A stretch of 64,000 bases of DNA, taken from Pseudoscleropodium purum (taxonomy: Eukaryota > Streptophyta > Bryopsida > Hypnales > Brachytheciaceae). The notes beneath the pieces are model-generated. The model did not search any database. It was not told the origin of the DNA and worked only from the letters and a program-made list of their open reading frames with translations. The stretch lies in NCBI GenBank assembly GCA_963969395.1, contig OZ017799.1, forward strand, positions 11,906,501 through 11,970,500, given 5' to 3'. Positions 13,811-26,569 of the stretch are shown in pieces (within the stretch, counting starts at the first letter, position 1; each line of letters opens with the position of its first letter). The position numbers were made by a program, and so were the translations under genes.

Positions 13811-14750
13811 GAAGATAATATCACTTGTAGATAACCTTTGTTTTGATTGAGTAAATTATCTAAAATAACTAAATTCAACATAAGAATTGTTGCTTTTTCT
13901 TTGAAGACTAGTAAACATCCTTGTCAATGCTAGAAAATGGCTATTGTAGGACTTCTATCAATCCATGCCCGAATTAACATGTGCCCAATCTAAGTTAGTC
14001 TACAATGACCAATTAGTTAGTCTAATTTGTACACTTTCATTGCTTGAATGAATAGATTTGCATTGATTTGACGCTAAAGCAAAGTGAATTGATGTTTGTT
14101 TGTGTGCAATTTAGATTCTATTTCTTCCATATATATGTTATCTTCATTTAGTGCTATCAATCAACTCCTTAAAGTAGGTAATTTTTTGTTTTTCAATACA
14201 AGGGGTTAGGCATGCCATATACACAAACATAAAGTACAATAGGTTAACTAGAAGCTTATAGCCCATTTCCAACCACTTAAGGAATTACTCATATTTAGAG
14301 TATAGATTTCTTGATTGTAGAAATTTTCCCTTAGAAGGATCCTAAAATTTTCCAAATTTGTTTTTCTCAAAACATAATCATTTTGAATTTTTTAGCTGAA
14401 GATATATAGTTGACCTATACTCTTCATATAAAACTTCCTATTTCCAACCACACGCTATAGACAAAATCAATCAAGGACTAGTTGTAATATTGAGAGACTT
14501 ATAGCCAATCACAATTGCATCCAATAATGTGTTATAATTAGTTACCATTCATCTCTCCATGTGTGGAATTAGAGCAACCTACATCTCCATAATGGGAGGG
14601 TGATCGAAAAGGGGTTAGTTACCTTATATCTTCACATTGATTACATTTTAAACTCCTCTTCAACCGACAAGGTAATTATTTACCTTCCCACTCCTTCTCC
14701 GCCCCGTATGTGAATGTACCCCAAGCCAGTGACATTACGATACAAACCAA
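13811..14750. other. Gene-free stretch, upstream flank of the hnRNP-like gene
   Basis: No gene is recognised. About 14258-14330 resembles 6328-6390. Composition becomes GC-richer from about 14690 onward, marking the approach to the promoter and 5' leader of the gene at 15321. Confidence 0.45.
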
Positions 14751-15054
14751 AGTTAAAAAAATAAATCAAAAGCATTCAAACGAAAAGACGACGTCAACAC
14801 TCCGTCACAGTGTCCCCCAAACTAGAGCTCTCCCGAGCACCAATCACAACACCCAGAACCCCCCACCCAACTAGATCACGCCAGCACATCACCCCTCCAA
14901 CGGCGGGCGACAAAACACAGGCCGTCGAATCGGCGGGTCCAAAAACCCGGGCCAGCCACTCAGCATCCAAGGCTGTCCCAGTCCGACTCGGACGTCCGGT
15001 TCTTGGCCGTTCCCGCCAGACCCCCCCTTTGTCCTTGTTTTACCCACCACGACC

Positions 15055-15105
15055 CCTTCTCCCTCTTTCTCTCCCTCTCTTTCTCTCCCTCCCTCTCTCT
15101 CACGC
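15055..15105 (+). promoter_or_regulatory. CT-rich tract in the core promoter/5' leader
   Basis: A run of almost pure C and T (CTCTTTCTCTCCCT-type units) lies about 220-270 bp upstream of the start codon of the hnRNP-like gene. Pyrimidine patches of this sort are common around plant transcription start regions. No TATA box is evident just upstream. The role is inferred from position only. Confidence 0.4.
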
Positions 15106-15160
15106 TTTGTCCTTTGTTCTCGTTTTCGTTGTAACCCTAGCGCAGGATCCCGATTGTCGG

Positions 15161-15217
15161 ATGGGGGTTGCCGCCTGCTGCATTGGTGGTCGCTGTGCCG
15201 TTGCACGCATTTGCTGA
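15161..15217 (+). CDS. Possible upstream ORF, 18 codons, cysteine-rich
   Basis: An ATG at 15161 opens an 18-residue peptide (MGVAACCIGGRCAVARIC) that stops 104 bp before the main start codon. If the transcript starts in or near the CT-rich tract, this would be a uORF able to reduce translation of the hnRNP-like protein. It contains four cysteines. Whether it is inside the mature leader, and whether it is translated, cannot be told from the sequence. Confidence 0.3.
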   Translation: MGVAACCIGGRCAVARIC

Positions 15218-15320
15218 GCAAAGGTGGAGTGCGCGGAGAGAGGAGGAGGTGGGGGTGTTCGATCATCGCGCGTCCTTGGTTGTTCCGCTGGGCACCCTGG
15301 AGGTCGGGGGAGAGGACGCC

Positions 15321-17102
15321 ATGGACTCCGATCAGGGTAAGCTCTTCATCGGAGGAATCTCGTGGGAGACCACAGAGGAGAAGCTGCGCGATTACTTTAA
15401 GTCGTATGGAGAGGTCGCGGAGACCGTCATCATGAAGGACCGCGCCACGGGACGCGCGCGCGGCTTTGGATTCGTCATCTTCGCGGACCCGGGTGTGGCG
15501 GATCGGGTGGCGGGGGAGAAGCACACTATCGACGGAAGAACGGTGAGTGTTCTTGTGACCCACTCCGTAGGACGTACTGAGGCTGGTGAGATTAGGAGTG
15601 CGTGTGTCGATGTAGACGAACGAGGGGAGGGGAGAGGGAGGGAGGGATGCATGCGTGTGGTAGTCTGGTGTTGGTGTATGAGGATGTGTCAGTCCGTCCA
15701 GTGCATGGAGCCCGCGGCAGTTATATAACTAGTGTAGCTTGTCTTGCTTAAATCTTTTTTCTCAATCTAGGTGGAAGCGAAAAAAGCTGTGCCGAGGGAT
15801 GAGCAGCAGAATATGCCTAGGAGCAACAGCGGGGGTGGCCAAGGGCCAGCAACGTCTCAGACTAGGACAAAGAAGATATTTGTGGGGGGCTTAGCCTCGA
15901 CCGTTACAGAGGATGACTTCAAAAAGTATTTCGAGCAGTTTGGGTCTATTACAGATGTGGTTGTTATGTATGACCACAATACTCAAAGGCCTCGGGGCTT
16001 TGGCTTTATCACGTTTGATTCTGAGGATGCAGTTGAGAACGTGATCCAAAAGTCGTTCCACGAGCTCAACGACAAAATGGTGGAGGTCAAGAAGGCCATC
16101 CCGAAGGAGTTGAGTGCCGGCTCCGGACGTGCCACGGGTGGTTTCGGCGGAGGCGGAGGCGGTGGTCGCGGAGGAGGCAACTACGGATCGGGGTACAGCC
16201 AGGGCGGCTACGGCGGAGGGAGTCCCGGCGGAGGCAGTGGCTACGGCGGCCGCGGTGATAGCCGCTACGGCCCGAGTCCGGGCGGGCGCGGCGGGTACCC
16301 GAACTATGGCGCTGCTGGCTACGGTGCTGCAGGCTTCGGTAGCAGCGGGGGGTACGGCGCGGGCATGAATGGCGGGTACGGGAGTGCAGGCTATGGCAGC
16401 AGTGTCGGCTATGGCAGTGCCGCGGGAGGGTACGGGAGTGCAGGCTACGGAACCGCGCCGGGCGCGGGTGGTTACGGCAGCGCTGCAGGTTATGGAAGCG
16501 GGGGTGCCGGGAGCGCTGGCTATGGCAGCGCGCCCGGTGGGGGTAGAAGTGCGTGGGGAAGCGGTGGTGCCGGGTACGGTACCGGCGCAAGCTCCACTGG
16601 CTACGGGGGCAGCGGGAACTCGAGTATGACGGGCTACGGCAATGCGGCTTGGGGCACAACCGGGAGTGGCACCGGGGCTGCAGTGAGCTCGGGATATGGT
16701 AGCGGGGGATACGGTTACGGGAGCAGCGATGCAGGGTACGGATCGTCGGGTGGCTATGGCGGACGGGGGAGTGGGTACGGCTCGAGCGCGGGGGGTTACG
16801 GGACGAGCGCGGCCGCGACAGGGAGCGGGAGCTACGGGGGAGGGTATGGGGATGCATACTCGGGATATGCCGATAACACGTGGAGATCTTCGGGCACGGA
16901 GTCGTACAATTCGGCGGCGACGGGATCAGTGGGAGGCGGGACGGGAGGTGGGTTCGGCGTGGGTGGAGGGGCATCAGCGGATGGAGCGGTGAACGGGACA
17001 TCGGGCTATGGTGGGGGATATGGTGTGGCAGGCAGACAGACACAGCGAGGTCCTGATGCCAGATTCAGGCCCTACCCTGCCGCTGGTGACCGCACTGGCT
17101 AG
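15321..17102 (+). CDS. hnRNP A/B-like RNA-binding protein, two RRMs and Gly/Tyr/Ser-rich tail
   Basis: The gene has two coding exons: 15321-15542 (74 codons) and 15771-17102 (443 codons plus stop), giving 517 residues. The 228-bp intron has a GTGAGT donor and a TCTAG acceptor, and is phase 0 between Thr74 and Val75. RRM1 (about residues 7-78) has RNP2 LFIGGI and RNP1 RGFGFVIF. RRM2 (about 108-185) has IFVGGL and RGFGFITF. The rest is a low-complexity tail of roughly 320 residues, built from GYG, SAGYG and GGYG units and ending near DARFRPYPAAG. The opening MDSDQGKLFIGGISWETTEEKL-type N-terminus is characteristic of the plant RNP1/hnRNP1 family, which supports the chosen ATG. Family members bind RNA in nucleus and cytoplasm and act in mRNA processing and stability. 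The tail should favour condensates (inference). Exon 2 is very GC-rich compared with its surroundings. Confidence 0.93.
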
Positions 17103-18480
17103 TCACTGCATTTGGTTGCGTACGAGGCTTAGAGGGCAGCAGATGTTGATAAGGTCCTTTGCTTATTTACGGAAACTACTATAGTTGTAGCTTTAGATGG
17201 AAATGTGGAGTGTGTGGTGAGTGGTGCGTGCTTTCTTTGTGCGCTTGGTCAGAGATGTGTGATGGTCAGTGTGGAGTGTGGGAAGTCTGAAGTTTAAACG
17301 TGGTTGGGTGGTTGGAATGTGTGACGTTCAGTCTTGGATGTGGTGTTTGTGGGACTAAGTCTTGTTGGTGTGGAGAAGAGCAGGATGGATTCTGGCTTAC
17401 TAATCGGAATCGTGTCTTGCTTATATTTAAATGGCATGGTAGATAGGTAGGGGAGCCATTGGTGGGTAATTGAATCGAGAATTGGGAGTGGATGTGTTGG
17501 ATGTGTCGTTACATCTTTAGACGGCAGTGCCTTTAGGAAATATGGGTGTCGAGCAGTGACTTTGCATGTTTTTGGGGTGTGGAGCGTGTCTATTGGGGGA
17601 TTTTTCTCGTGGTCATGTGATAGATGTCTGCAATGGGTTAGAAGTTGTAGTGAGTGGGTAGGGTGTGCTGGCATGACATCCATGGTCGGGGTCGATGATA
17701 GTCTCTGGGAAGTTGAGACTCGGTCGAGTTCTGACGATTTTTATGTGGCGGTGTGACGGCAGGTGGATCGACCTAGTTTTAAGAAGTAATGGAGGCAGGA
17801 TTTTGACTACGTTGCCGTGTTGCTGGCAAGTGCGGAGGAAGGAGTCGCGGTTGGGAGGCATCTGATTGGTCGGTTGGCAGTGGAGTGGCCTGCTGTTAGC
17901 TGTTAGTTTATGGTTTAGGACAATTCATAGGAGAGGACTGAGCCTGAAGATAGCTGCAGCATTTACTGTGATCTGTCTTTTTTTTTGTTGTAGTTTTTTC
18001 TCTTGTAGAAGTTTTTTCGGGGGTTTGGAGGGGTGGATGGTTTTTCAGTTTCTATAGAATTGGAATGTTGTCTGATACCACTTTATTCTTTGAGAAGTAC
18101 GTTGTTTAGGAAAATTGTGCAGACTGCATGGTTAAGAAGTGCATCATGATCAGAATATGAGTAGATTTTAAACAGGTTTAGGAACCAGGTGGTACTATCC
18201 TCTTTATTTATTTGAGAAGTGCAATTTGTGGTGCAGGCGAATGTTGAGCAGTGTGGTTGTTGTGTAGTGTTTGAACTTTCTGATCTAAGTGGTCGCAGAG
18301 CTGCCATTCTGTACGTTTTCACTGACTAGAATCTGATATCTGGAGATGCTCGGAGGGGCTCCCGGACCTAGATTTGTAAATCTCAGACGGTTGTGTACTT
18401 AAAACACTATCAATTCAGGCCCATAGTTCTACGCCAGTATTTCCCCAAATCATTGCTCGAATCTGACAATTTTTAACTGT
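17103..18480 (+). other. 3' flank of the hnRNP-like gene
   Basis: This is a GC-normal, G/T-rich plus strand without recognisable coding sequence. It probably includes the 3' UTR of the hnRNP-like transcript. I did not find a convincing single polyadenylation signal, so the transcript end is not placed. Small frames on both strands here have biased composition and look accidental. Confidence 0.4.
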
Positions 18481-18494
18481 GTATCAATGTCCAG

Positions 18495-19000
18495 GCTGAA
18501 TTGTACGAAAACATGAATCTGATGACAGCTGGATCCAGTTATCCTCTTTTGTGGGAACATGGCGAACGGGAAACGAATGTACGTGAAGTCCACTACCTTC
18601 TCACTGCGTTGCAGAGCGGTCTCATGGCCAATGTTCAGCAGCTGCTTGAGTCACCATATTGGGTCGAAGATCCCTATTCGTCACCGCTTCATTTGCCTTG
18701 TCGAAGGTGGTCGCAATCGGCAGTGCTGGTAATGACGGAGACAATGTTCTCAAGTCGACCACTTCGCAATTGCCGTGGAGTGCCAACTGCATGAATAGGT
18801 CCTGCAGTGAATCGGTCGATATGAGTCCCAATACGCAAAATCAGAACCACCGAAATTGGACGCGCTGGCGCATCCCGTTTGGCTCTCGATTGCGAAATAC
18901 TCTGCAAGTCGACCTCGCAGGAGCCATCAAGATTGAGGTAGACTGCACAAACTGCCCACCTTCTAAAAGCGTGCCTTATCAAATCCAACACATGGGGTGA
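18495..19000 (+). other. Possible exon(s) of an unidentified gene
   Basis: A sequence resembling a splice acceptor (ending CCAG at about 18495) is followed by an open frame that continues to 18794, with a potential GTAATG donor near 18729. A second overlapping frame runs 18659-19000. Composition is balanced and coding-like, unlike the AT-rich DNA beyond 19550. I recognise no domain. It could be part of a long 3' UTR of the upstream gene, an unrelated small gene, or a pseudogene. Confidence 0.25.
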
Positions 19001-19549
19001 TATTGGATTCTTTAATGTTCATTGGTTATTCGATTAATATTTCAGGAAAATCTTTCAGGGGGTGTAGAACTCCCAAAATTGCAACCTGAAGTGGTTTCTT
19101 TATGCACCCTTACCTGCATGTCTCTGGGTTAATTGGTATCGGATATTCGTGGGAGAATATCAGCGAGCTGCAGGGCTCTCTCAGTAAATATGACGGTGCT
19201 GTAAACCACTAAGGATTCGAGATTCAAACTCGGAGCTTGTCGTCTTCCTCTGGTGCCATTCTTCCCCATCGGCATTAAAAATCCCATAGGCGAGAACGAT
19301 GTAGCTGCCATGGGACAATGATCATCTTGGAACTACTAAAGCAAGAGGGCACTAGCAGAGAAATGGGTTTTATTACCGTGGGAAAGTTGGAGGAGTTGGG
19401 TTTTGAGAATATACTGGATCGACAGTGAGTGCAAGTGTAATCAACTCGGGTGCCTGCTGGCGAGTGAGGTGTGACCCTCCATTTCTAAAAGAATGCAGGA
19501 CGTTAAAAGTGGTCATACGAAGTTCTGTGGTTTGCATGTAATTGTAAAA

Positions 19550-22500
19550 AAATTGTTATTGTGCTTGGTTAATCATATGCTCTTCACCTCTCCTAGTTAA
19601 TTATGGGCCTTCAATTATGAATTCCAAATATGAAATCAAAATTTCCAAATTTTATGTGGATGGCAAATAAGAAATTCCAGTGTGTCTAGGGGTAAATTTG
19701 CCCTGGAAGTCCCAATTTGTATGACCGCTTTAACGTCCCGTTAATAGAATAAGGAAACAAATTTTGTTTCTGTCGTAATGATATACAGACGCCCAGATCG
19801 CTTTCTATGCAAAGTACATTAACTTTTACGACAAATTTACGAGCTCATGCACTTCACTTCTGGTCTGAACCCCTTTCAATCAAAGCCGTTTCTTTGGCCG
19901 TGCATAGTTGTATGCAATTGGACAATTTATGTGATTAGGCATAGATATGGGACGGTAGTAATGCAATCTGCTGCAAGTAAGGTGAATGAGTCTGTTCGTG
20001 GACACAAATGAGAGCAAGCCCATTGTGGCCAAATTTTTGGATGGAAATGTACATATCAAGTTGCCCACTATTACAATTTGGTCACAATGGGCTCATTGAT
20101 ACTGAAAGACATTGATTTTAAAATCTTTAATTTCATTTTGGGAATGAGTTAGTCATGAGCCAAGGCAACATTTGATTATTAAGATGCTTGCCAAGAGTCT
20201 GCGCTCCATGAGTAGTGGATTCAACAAATAACATAAAAGATTCATCACATCTCAAGCAAAACAGGCTTCTTGCAACTAGGGATCCCCAAATGGATTCAAG
20301 GTAATTAGCCAAATGTTCAATTTTAGAAGATTTTTTTTTATATACATTGAGGGCATGAAAAAATTAAGTAGAATTGAGTGAAATTTAGTTAGTTTTGGAA
20401 TTGTTGCTTGCAATAGTTGTTCAGAAACATATCAACAATTGCATTTGTGTGGGATATCCTAAACTGATGAAGGGTTCAATAAGAAGCAAGAAGTCAAGTC
20501 TTCATTAGTTTGTGAATAGCTACACTTGAGTTCCTCTCATCAATCATGGCTTGAAAGAAGCAACTTGAAAGAAGTGTCTATTGTGGTAGAGGATTACACC
20601 TTTCAAGCATGAAGAAAACAATATAGTAGGCTTCAAGTCTCTTTAGCAATTTTTGAAGTTTTTTTGAAATTCTTTAGACTACTATTCAAATAAATTTGTT
20701 TGAAGTACCACATGCAATGTTCTTGACTCAATCTAATGATAATAAGAAAGATTTTCTTCATTTAAATTATAATTTACACTCTATGATCAATCAAAATGGT
20801 AATTTCTAAATTGTCAATTTCCTTTGTACTAGCTTCATACTTTAGACCTTCTAAATCTTAGCTGTAAATTAGATTAATTATTAGACCTTTTGAATTGAAT
20901 TAATTCAACAAGAATGGGTTTTTAATGCCATTGAAAACTCAAATTATGACATAAAAAACCAATTTTGGAGAGGGAAAGTTTGAAAGAGTTGTGTCAAATA
21001 TCCAACTTTAAGGCAAGTAGCTTCATATTTCACTCTCAATAAATGCTATCAATTGTGAGACATACATCTTGTGGTGACAATTAGTACAATAAAAATGCAC
21101 ATATATAAGTTTCATTTTGAAGAATGTGATGATTCATGAATGTGCCCCTTACTTAGAGAATTGCTCGATGAGAAGGTCATTCCTTGTTGTAAAGCAATCA
21201 TGGCATAAATTTTGTAAACTGATGAACAAACAAATTGATGCCACATTTAACGATTTTTAGACTTTTGAAAGTTTAGAATTAATAATGGTCATCAAGATCA
21301 AAAATGATCATCAAAAGATAATGCAAAACATTGAGAAATCTTTGCAAATCATCCGAAAATCAATACAAAACATTTAGAGATCTACGCAAACATCATGGAA
21401 TCAGGAGATCCACTAATCTTTTGTCTAGAATTCAATGAATAGTCCAAAAGTAGGTAAATGCGGCATATTAGATTGAATGATCATTAAAGGTATAGAGTAT
21501 GAAATATAGAGTTTGAAAACACATGCAAAATTCATCCTACATTGAAAGTTGCATGAAAAGCAAATTGAAGCATATTATATCAGATTAGTTGGAGGTACAT
21601 TGCAAGAAAGAACCCTATGATTAGGAATCATTAAAAATAGAAAATAAATTTAAGAAACATTTTAAACACATGATCATTGTTTGATCCTTAAAAAGAATAT
21701 ATTCTACAAAAATTAAGTATAGAATAATTTTCTCAATAGAAAAAATAAGAAAGTAAAAAATCTCAATAAAATAGGTACTTTTATGTTCTAATATGTGTAA
21801 AATAGGGAAATAATTTAAAAATATAAAAAAATAAAAAATTGGACATTTGTAGAATCTCTATGGAAGTGGTTATGCATCAAAAGAACCACTTAAATGATAT
21901 ATTTTATAATATTTCAAATGCATAGAGAAGGACATCTACTTTGAAGATTTTTCTAGCATATAGAACTAAAAAAATTTACTTCTTCTAATTTGTGGAATAG
22001 CTCATATAATACAAGACCATATTCTTTGGACTTTTGTAATACATACCTTAGAATGGATATCCAAGAGAAAACTTGACCACTAAAACTACTTGTATGACAA
22101 ATCAATACTTCCTACTAAATCATTAAAGAAAAAATTAAAAACATAAAGAATGATTAGACTTTTCCAATCTACAATTATAATGATTTCAAGATAAAATGAA
22201 TCAATATTTTCAAATTTGCTTTTAAATAACATTCTAGTATGACATGCATAATAAGATTCCATGCAAGTTTTTTTTAATTTTATTGCATTTAGGGCACTAG
22301 AAAGCTTACCTTGACTTTTTGGTAGTTTTTTAAAAATAAATTAAAATTAGTAGAACACTACAAGTATAAAACATCCTCTAAAATTTGGACACAAGAATTG
22401 GTTAATGGAAATCTTAAGAAAAACCTCTTTGGATATTTGTATTTTTGGAATCCACGAAATATTTGCATCAATAAAATAAATATGAATATTTTTTTAAAAT

Positions 22501-24145
22501 TAAAGGACTTTAAATAAATAAAAGTTGAAAAAACTATTTATAATATGACATGGTTGGGTCTCGGCCACGTCATATTCGTATAGTGGTGCAATTCTCTTGA
22601 TTCCCAAAGCTTAAGAACTTGGAGGCTTCTATTGGCCTCAAAACTCTTCTAGTGACCACACTTTTATATCAAAGAATGTGCTCAAAGTACACATGTTCAA
22701 AATAAAAAATTATTATTTATGATAACTCATTTTCCATTATAAAAATCCTTGTGTATAACTTCAAATTTCAATTTTTAAATCCAAATTTGTTTTTATAGAC
22801 CACAAATTGTAAAAAAGACCCAAATTAGGTAATCAAACAATTAATTGGAAGATGTTTATATATAATAAAATATTTTTGAGAGATATAAACTTATTTGAGT
22901 TGATTCATGAATGCCTTAATTATGAATCTTGGAACTTTTGGAGGTTGAATCCAAAAGCTATGACCAAACAAGAATACTTAAATCATAAATGTGTGATAGG
23001 AAATAGTCTAGGTATTTTTTACAATTGCATAGCAATTTTTCTATTAGTTCAAGGTGATGGAATATGCTCCATTGGGTTGGTTGAAGACTTCTTTTTTGTA
23101 CTGAAAATTCAAAATATGATAAAATTTTCTACTTTTTGAAATAAAATTAAAAAACAACAAGTGTCTTTGTTACATTCTTTGTAGCACATTCTAGCACTAA
23201 CCTATGTTTTGAGTAAGGGCCTTCTTAAACTTCAAAAGAAAAAAAATATCCTCCATTTTATTGAAAGGTTGGCATGAATAAAGAGTTTGTTTATTCATTA
23301 ATTCAAAAACAAAAATTCACCAAAATTCCTCACACTTACTAAAAGATGTGCACACCATAAGTAATTCCATTACTAATTGTATTACCTAGTGACATTTGTC
23401 CAAGATTTTCAATCTAACATGTAATGAATATTAAAAAAAAGACTTTGGATATACATACCTTAGATGAACTAGTTTCTACTTCATACAAATCCTTCTTTCT
23501 TTTGATCTACAACCAATAAATATTTGATATCTTACAAAGTCCATAGGGGTACTATATTAATTCTAAAGTTTTCCTAAGCCTATAATTCTTGATGACAAAC
23601 AAATTGAATATGTAAAGATTCAAAAAGAAGATTGTATTAAACATATTGAGAAAATTGCACAACAAGATGCAGAATAAACTCTTTGGGAACTTAACCTTGA
23701 ATCATTTGTAGAGGAGAAAAGTTCTCTACAAATGATTTCTAAAGAAAATATAGAAGAATGCACCTATTCATTAGGGATTCTATCATTTTTATCCACCTTG
23801 TTTCATTTTGGAAAAATGTGACCTTGGGACCAAGACAATCAACCAAAAATGATCAAACTCTTGAATAAGCAGGTGCATTTTTGGTTTTTGGATATCTATC
23901 ACAAGGCCCTTTGTTGAAATTTGAAGCTTTCTAGGAATAAACAAACTATTTCCTATAGAGCCTATGACCACATTTCCAAACATCAAAGTCCTTGTCTTCA
24001 TATGCTTCCATTTTACAAATATATTTAAAAGGTAGGATGTCCATAAATGCATCCTTTATCCAAGAAAAAATGATATAGTCTATGAAATATCTTTATTGTC
24101 ATTATCAAATAGGTTGGATTAAAGGGACAATTTACAAGTCTTTTA
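19550..24145. other. Long gene-free AT-rich stretch
   Basis: No convincing gene is present. The longest frame (22852-23139, 95 codons) is Ile/Phe/Asn-rich with no motif. A short inverted repeat (ATATGACATGG / CCACGTCATAT, about 22550-22577) could form a hairpin but is too small to name. Confidence 0.45.
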
Positions 24146-24151
24146 CCTTAA

Positions 24152-25074
24152 CCCCTAAAGTTCCATGACTATGTTTTCACTAGAAACACTCAAAAACTAC
24201 CACTTTTAGTACAAGTACCAAATTTTTGAAAAAAACTTTTTTTGACATATAAATTGTAGGATCTTGTAGTATGTAGTATCAAAAATATGCAATAAATATT
24301 TCAGACATTTCCATTGTATAGATTGCAAGAGATAAATATTCAAATTCACTAAAATTATTTTTTCTACCTTGCGAAAAGTAGAGTAGTTGCTCTTCACAAG
24401 CTCACTTTTCTATGAAAAAATGACAAAAATGGTGGTGCTTCCTTGTATTATTTTTCCTAGACAAGTTGGCCACTTGCTTGAAAAATTTCAAATCATTTGA
24501 AATTGTACAACATATAAGAAAAAAATAATAAGTAGGTAATAGTAGAGAATGATTCAAAATACTAAATTATTAAGAATTGAAATATGGAATTGAGAAAGGC
24601 CAATTGCAATGATTGCAATGTTGTAACAAACAATCTACATCCTAAGATTTTGTTTTTTTTCCAAAAATATTGAAAATTGGATAAAATAAAGGATTTCAAA
24701 GTTTATTTTAGTGTACTAAATTTTATAACTACCCGCAAATAAAAAAATTTATAATTTTTGACTCATTGATCAAAATAGAATGATTCAAAGCTTCTCATGT
24801 ATGTATAACTCTTGGAAAACCAATTTCAAATTCTACTTATGAAAAAAGTGATTTTTTTTATCTACCCAAATTGCCCAGTTACAAAAAAGAAGTAACATAT
24901 TAGGCTATAAAATTTGACTCCTATTTCCAAATGATATAAAATTTAGTGCATATGGAGATATTCCTTATTTCCACTTTTTTTTTTAAATTTGGACCAAAAA
25001 TATAGAAATATCTAGTTACATGCACTTGTGCAAATTTTCTATATAGCCAAAAAACACAGCTTGGTCCTTAGAGG
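24152..25074. mobile_element. TTAA-flanked piggyBac-like MITE, copy 3 (inverted)
   Basis: TTAA lies directly outside both ends (24148-24151 and 25075-25078). The left end reads CCCCTAAAGTTCC and the right end CCTTAGAGG. The 923-bp body is the reverse complement of the copy at 34605 and collinear with the one at 12749. It is non-coding. Confidence 0.85.
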
Positions 25075-25262
25075 TTAATTGGGTGATTTAGAGTAGATTT
25101 TGTGATTGCTTTTAATTCATCCAATGTTCCTTCATAGATAATTTCATGACCTTCAATTTTGTTATAGTGGACATGAAAAACAATTTCAAATTTTCAATTT
25201 AGATTTAAACAATTTGAAAGGTTCACATTATGAGTATTCCTTTGTTTGAGAATTGAAGATGC

Positions 25263-25544
25263 CATTAGAGGATTTTCAGCAACTGCAAAGGTTTGTGAGT
25301 TCCCTAGGTTGCCAAAGTCAAGGGAATAGCCTTCCAACTGCTGCCTAACATGGCATGGCAACTGCCATGTCACCCCAAAAAATTTCAAAAATAATTCTGC
25401 ATTTTATCCATTCTAAATTTTTAAATTTTTTTGTTCAAAATTTCTTTTTTTCGAAAAAACAAATCTAATAGTGGGAACAACAAGAACAAGGTTGGGAGAA
25501 CAGGCTTGAAATGGCCCTTCCGACCCCCTAGAAATCCTCTAATG
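25263..25544. mobile_element. Small MITE with CATTAGAGGATTT ends, copy A
   Basis: This 282-bp segment starts CATTAGAGGATTT and ends AAATCCTCTAATG. It is homologous to 26291-26562: both contain a TGGCA...CTGCCATGTC motif in the left half and a CTTG-AATGGCCC motif near the right end. The flanks TGC and TGT are near matches. It has no coding capacity. Confidence 0.75.
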
Positions 25545-25679
25545 TGTGCCAGATAGAATTGATGAGTAATGATTTTCTTAAAATCTCCTTGTTGTTTCTT
25601 TATTACACAAGTAACCTTAATGATTTTCCAAAAAACATTTAGACATGTAGTCAAATTTTATTAGGAATCATTTGGATAT

Positions 25680-26285
25680 TTTAAAGTGTCATTGAATTTA
25701 CAATCTATAAATATTAATAAAATGTACTTATAGATTATATAAATGTTATAGGCTACACTCCAAGTCCCTTTCTATTTTAAGATGCAAACCTCGAAGGCAT
25801 GAGAAGATGGCAAGAAAGCTTAAATTGGATGATATATAATTGGTGTTCTAAATGGGGTGTGATTGTGTTTAGTTACAATACCAATATAGAAAAAACTTTG
25901 AAAATCTTAATAAAATCTATTCTTTTATTGAAAGGAAATGTCAAATAGGTTAATAAGTTGGAGTAGGTTTTAATTAATATGATGTAAACTAGGCCAACTA
26001 AGCATTCTCTAGAAATCTTGAAAAAATCAACAATGACATTGATTGAATTAATTATGAAATTGACTAAAAGATATCCAACCTATTCAAAAGTAGATTTAAG
26101 TATCTTCAAATTTACAACTTGATCACAAAAATTTGACTTCAATAAGTGGAAGGCATTTGAAGTGCATCCAAGGTTCAAATCTATATATCCTAGATGAGAC
26201 ACTTTGTCATCAATCAAAAAACCACTTAGATGCTTTATTGCCACCTTCAAGATTCAAAAGGTATATATATAAGAAAATTAGGCAC
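25680..26285. other. Gene-free AT-rich spacer between paired MITEs
   Basis: No gene or structured element was noticed. Confidence 0.45.
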
Positions 26286-26290
26286 TAAGG

Positions 26291-26562
26291 CATTAGAGGA
26301 TTTTTGGCCCCTGGGAGGGCTACAAATTCTCAAACTACAAGAACTGCCCTACAGAGGGCCACGATAGCTCGTAAACGTGGCAGAGACTGCCATGTCTGGA
26401 AAAAATAAATTCTTTTTTCAATTTTTTTTGCATTTCAAGATTATTTTTTATTTTTTATTTTTTATTTTGTCGGAAATAGCCGTTCTCCAAAAACTGCAGG
26501 AGGGGAATTCACAACACACCTGCTTGGAATGGCCCTCCAGAGGGTCTACAAATCCTCTAATG
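26291..26562. mobile_element. Small MITE with CATTAGAGGATTT ends, copy B
   Basis: This 272-bp relative of 25263-25544, in the same orientation, starts CATTAGAGGATTT and ends AAATCCTCTAATG. AGG lies directly outside both ends (26288-26290 and 26563-26565), suggesting a 3-bp target duplication. The superfamily is not assigned. Confidence 0.8.
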
Positions 26563-26569
26563 AGGGTTG

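Noticed and set aside
14889..15563. 224-codon minus-strand frame over the hnRNP-like gene start
   Set aside because: It is antisense to the CT-rich leader and RRM1 coding exon, has a biased Arg/Glu/Gly composition and contains no domain.
16087..17043. 318-codon minus-strand frame
   Set aside because: It is the antisense shadow of the Gly-rich repeat exon; its Arg/His/Pro/Ser composition follows from the complement of GGY/GGC repeats.
19121..19260. Possible tRNA-like stretch with GATTCGAGATTC
   Set aside because: It does not fold into acceptor, anticodon and T arms with the conserved positions, so I do not call a tRNA.
22550..22577. Short inverted repeat ATATGACATGG / CCACGTCATAT
   Set aside because: An 11-bp imperfect stem is expected by chance in this amount of AT-rich DNA, and no other element feature accompanies it.
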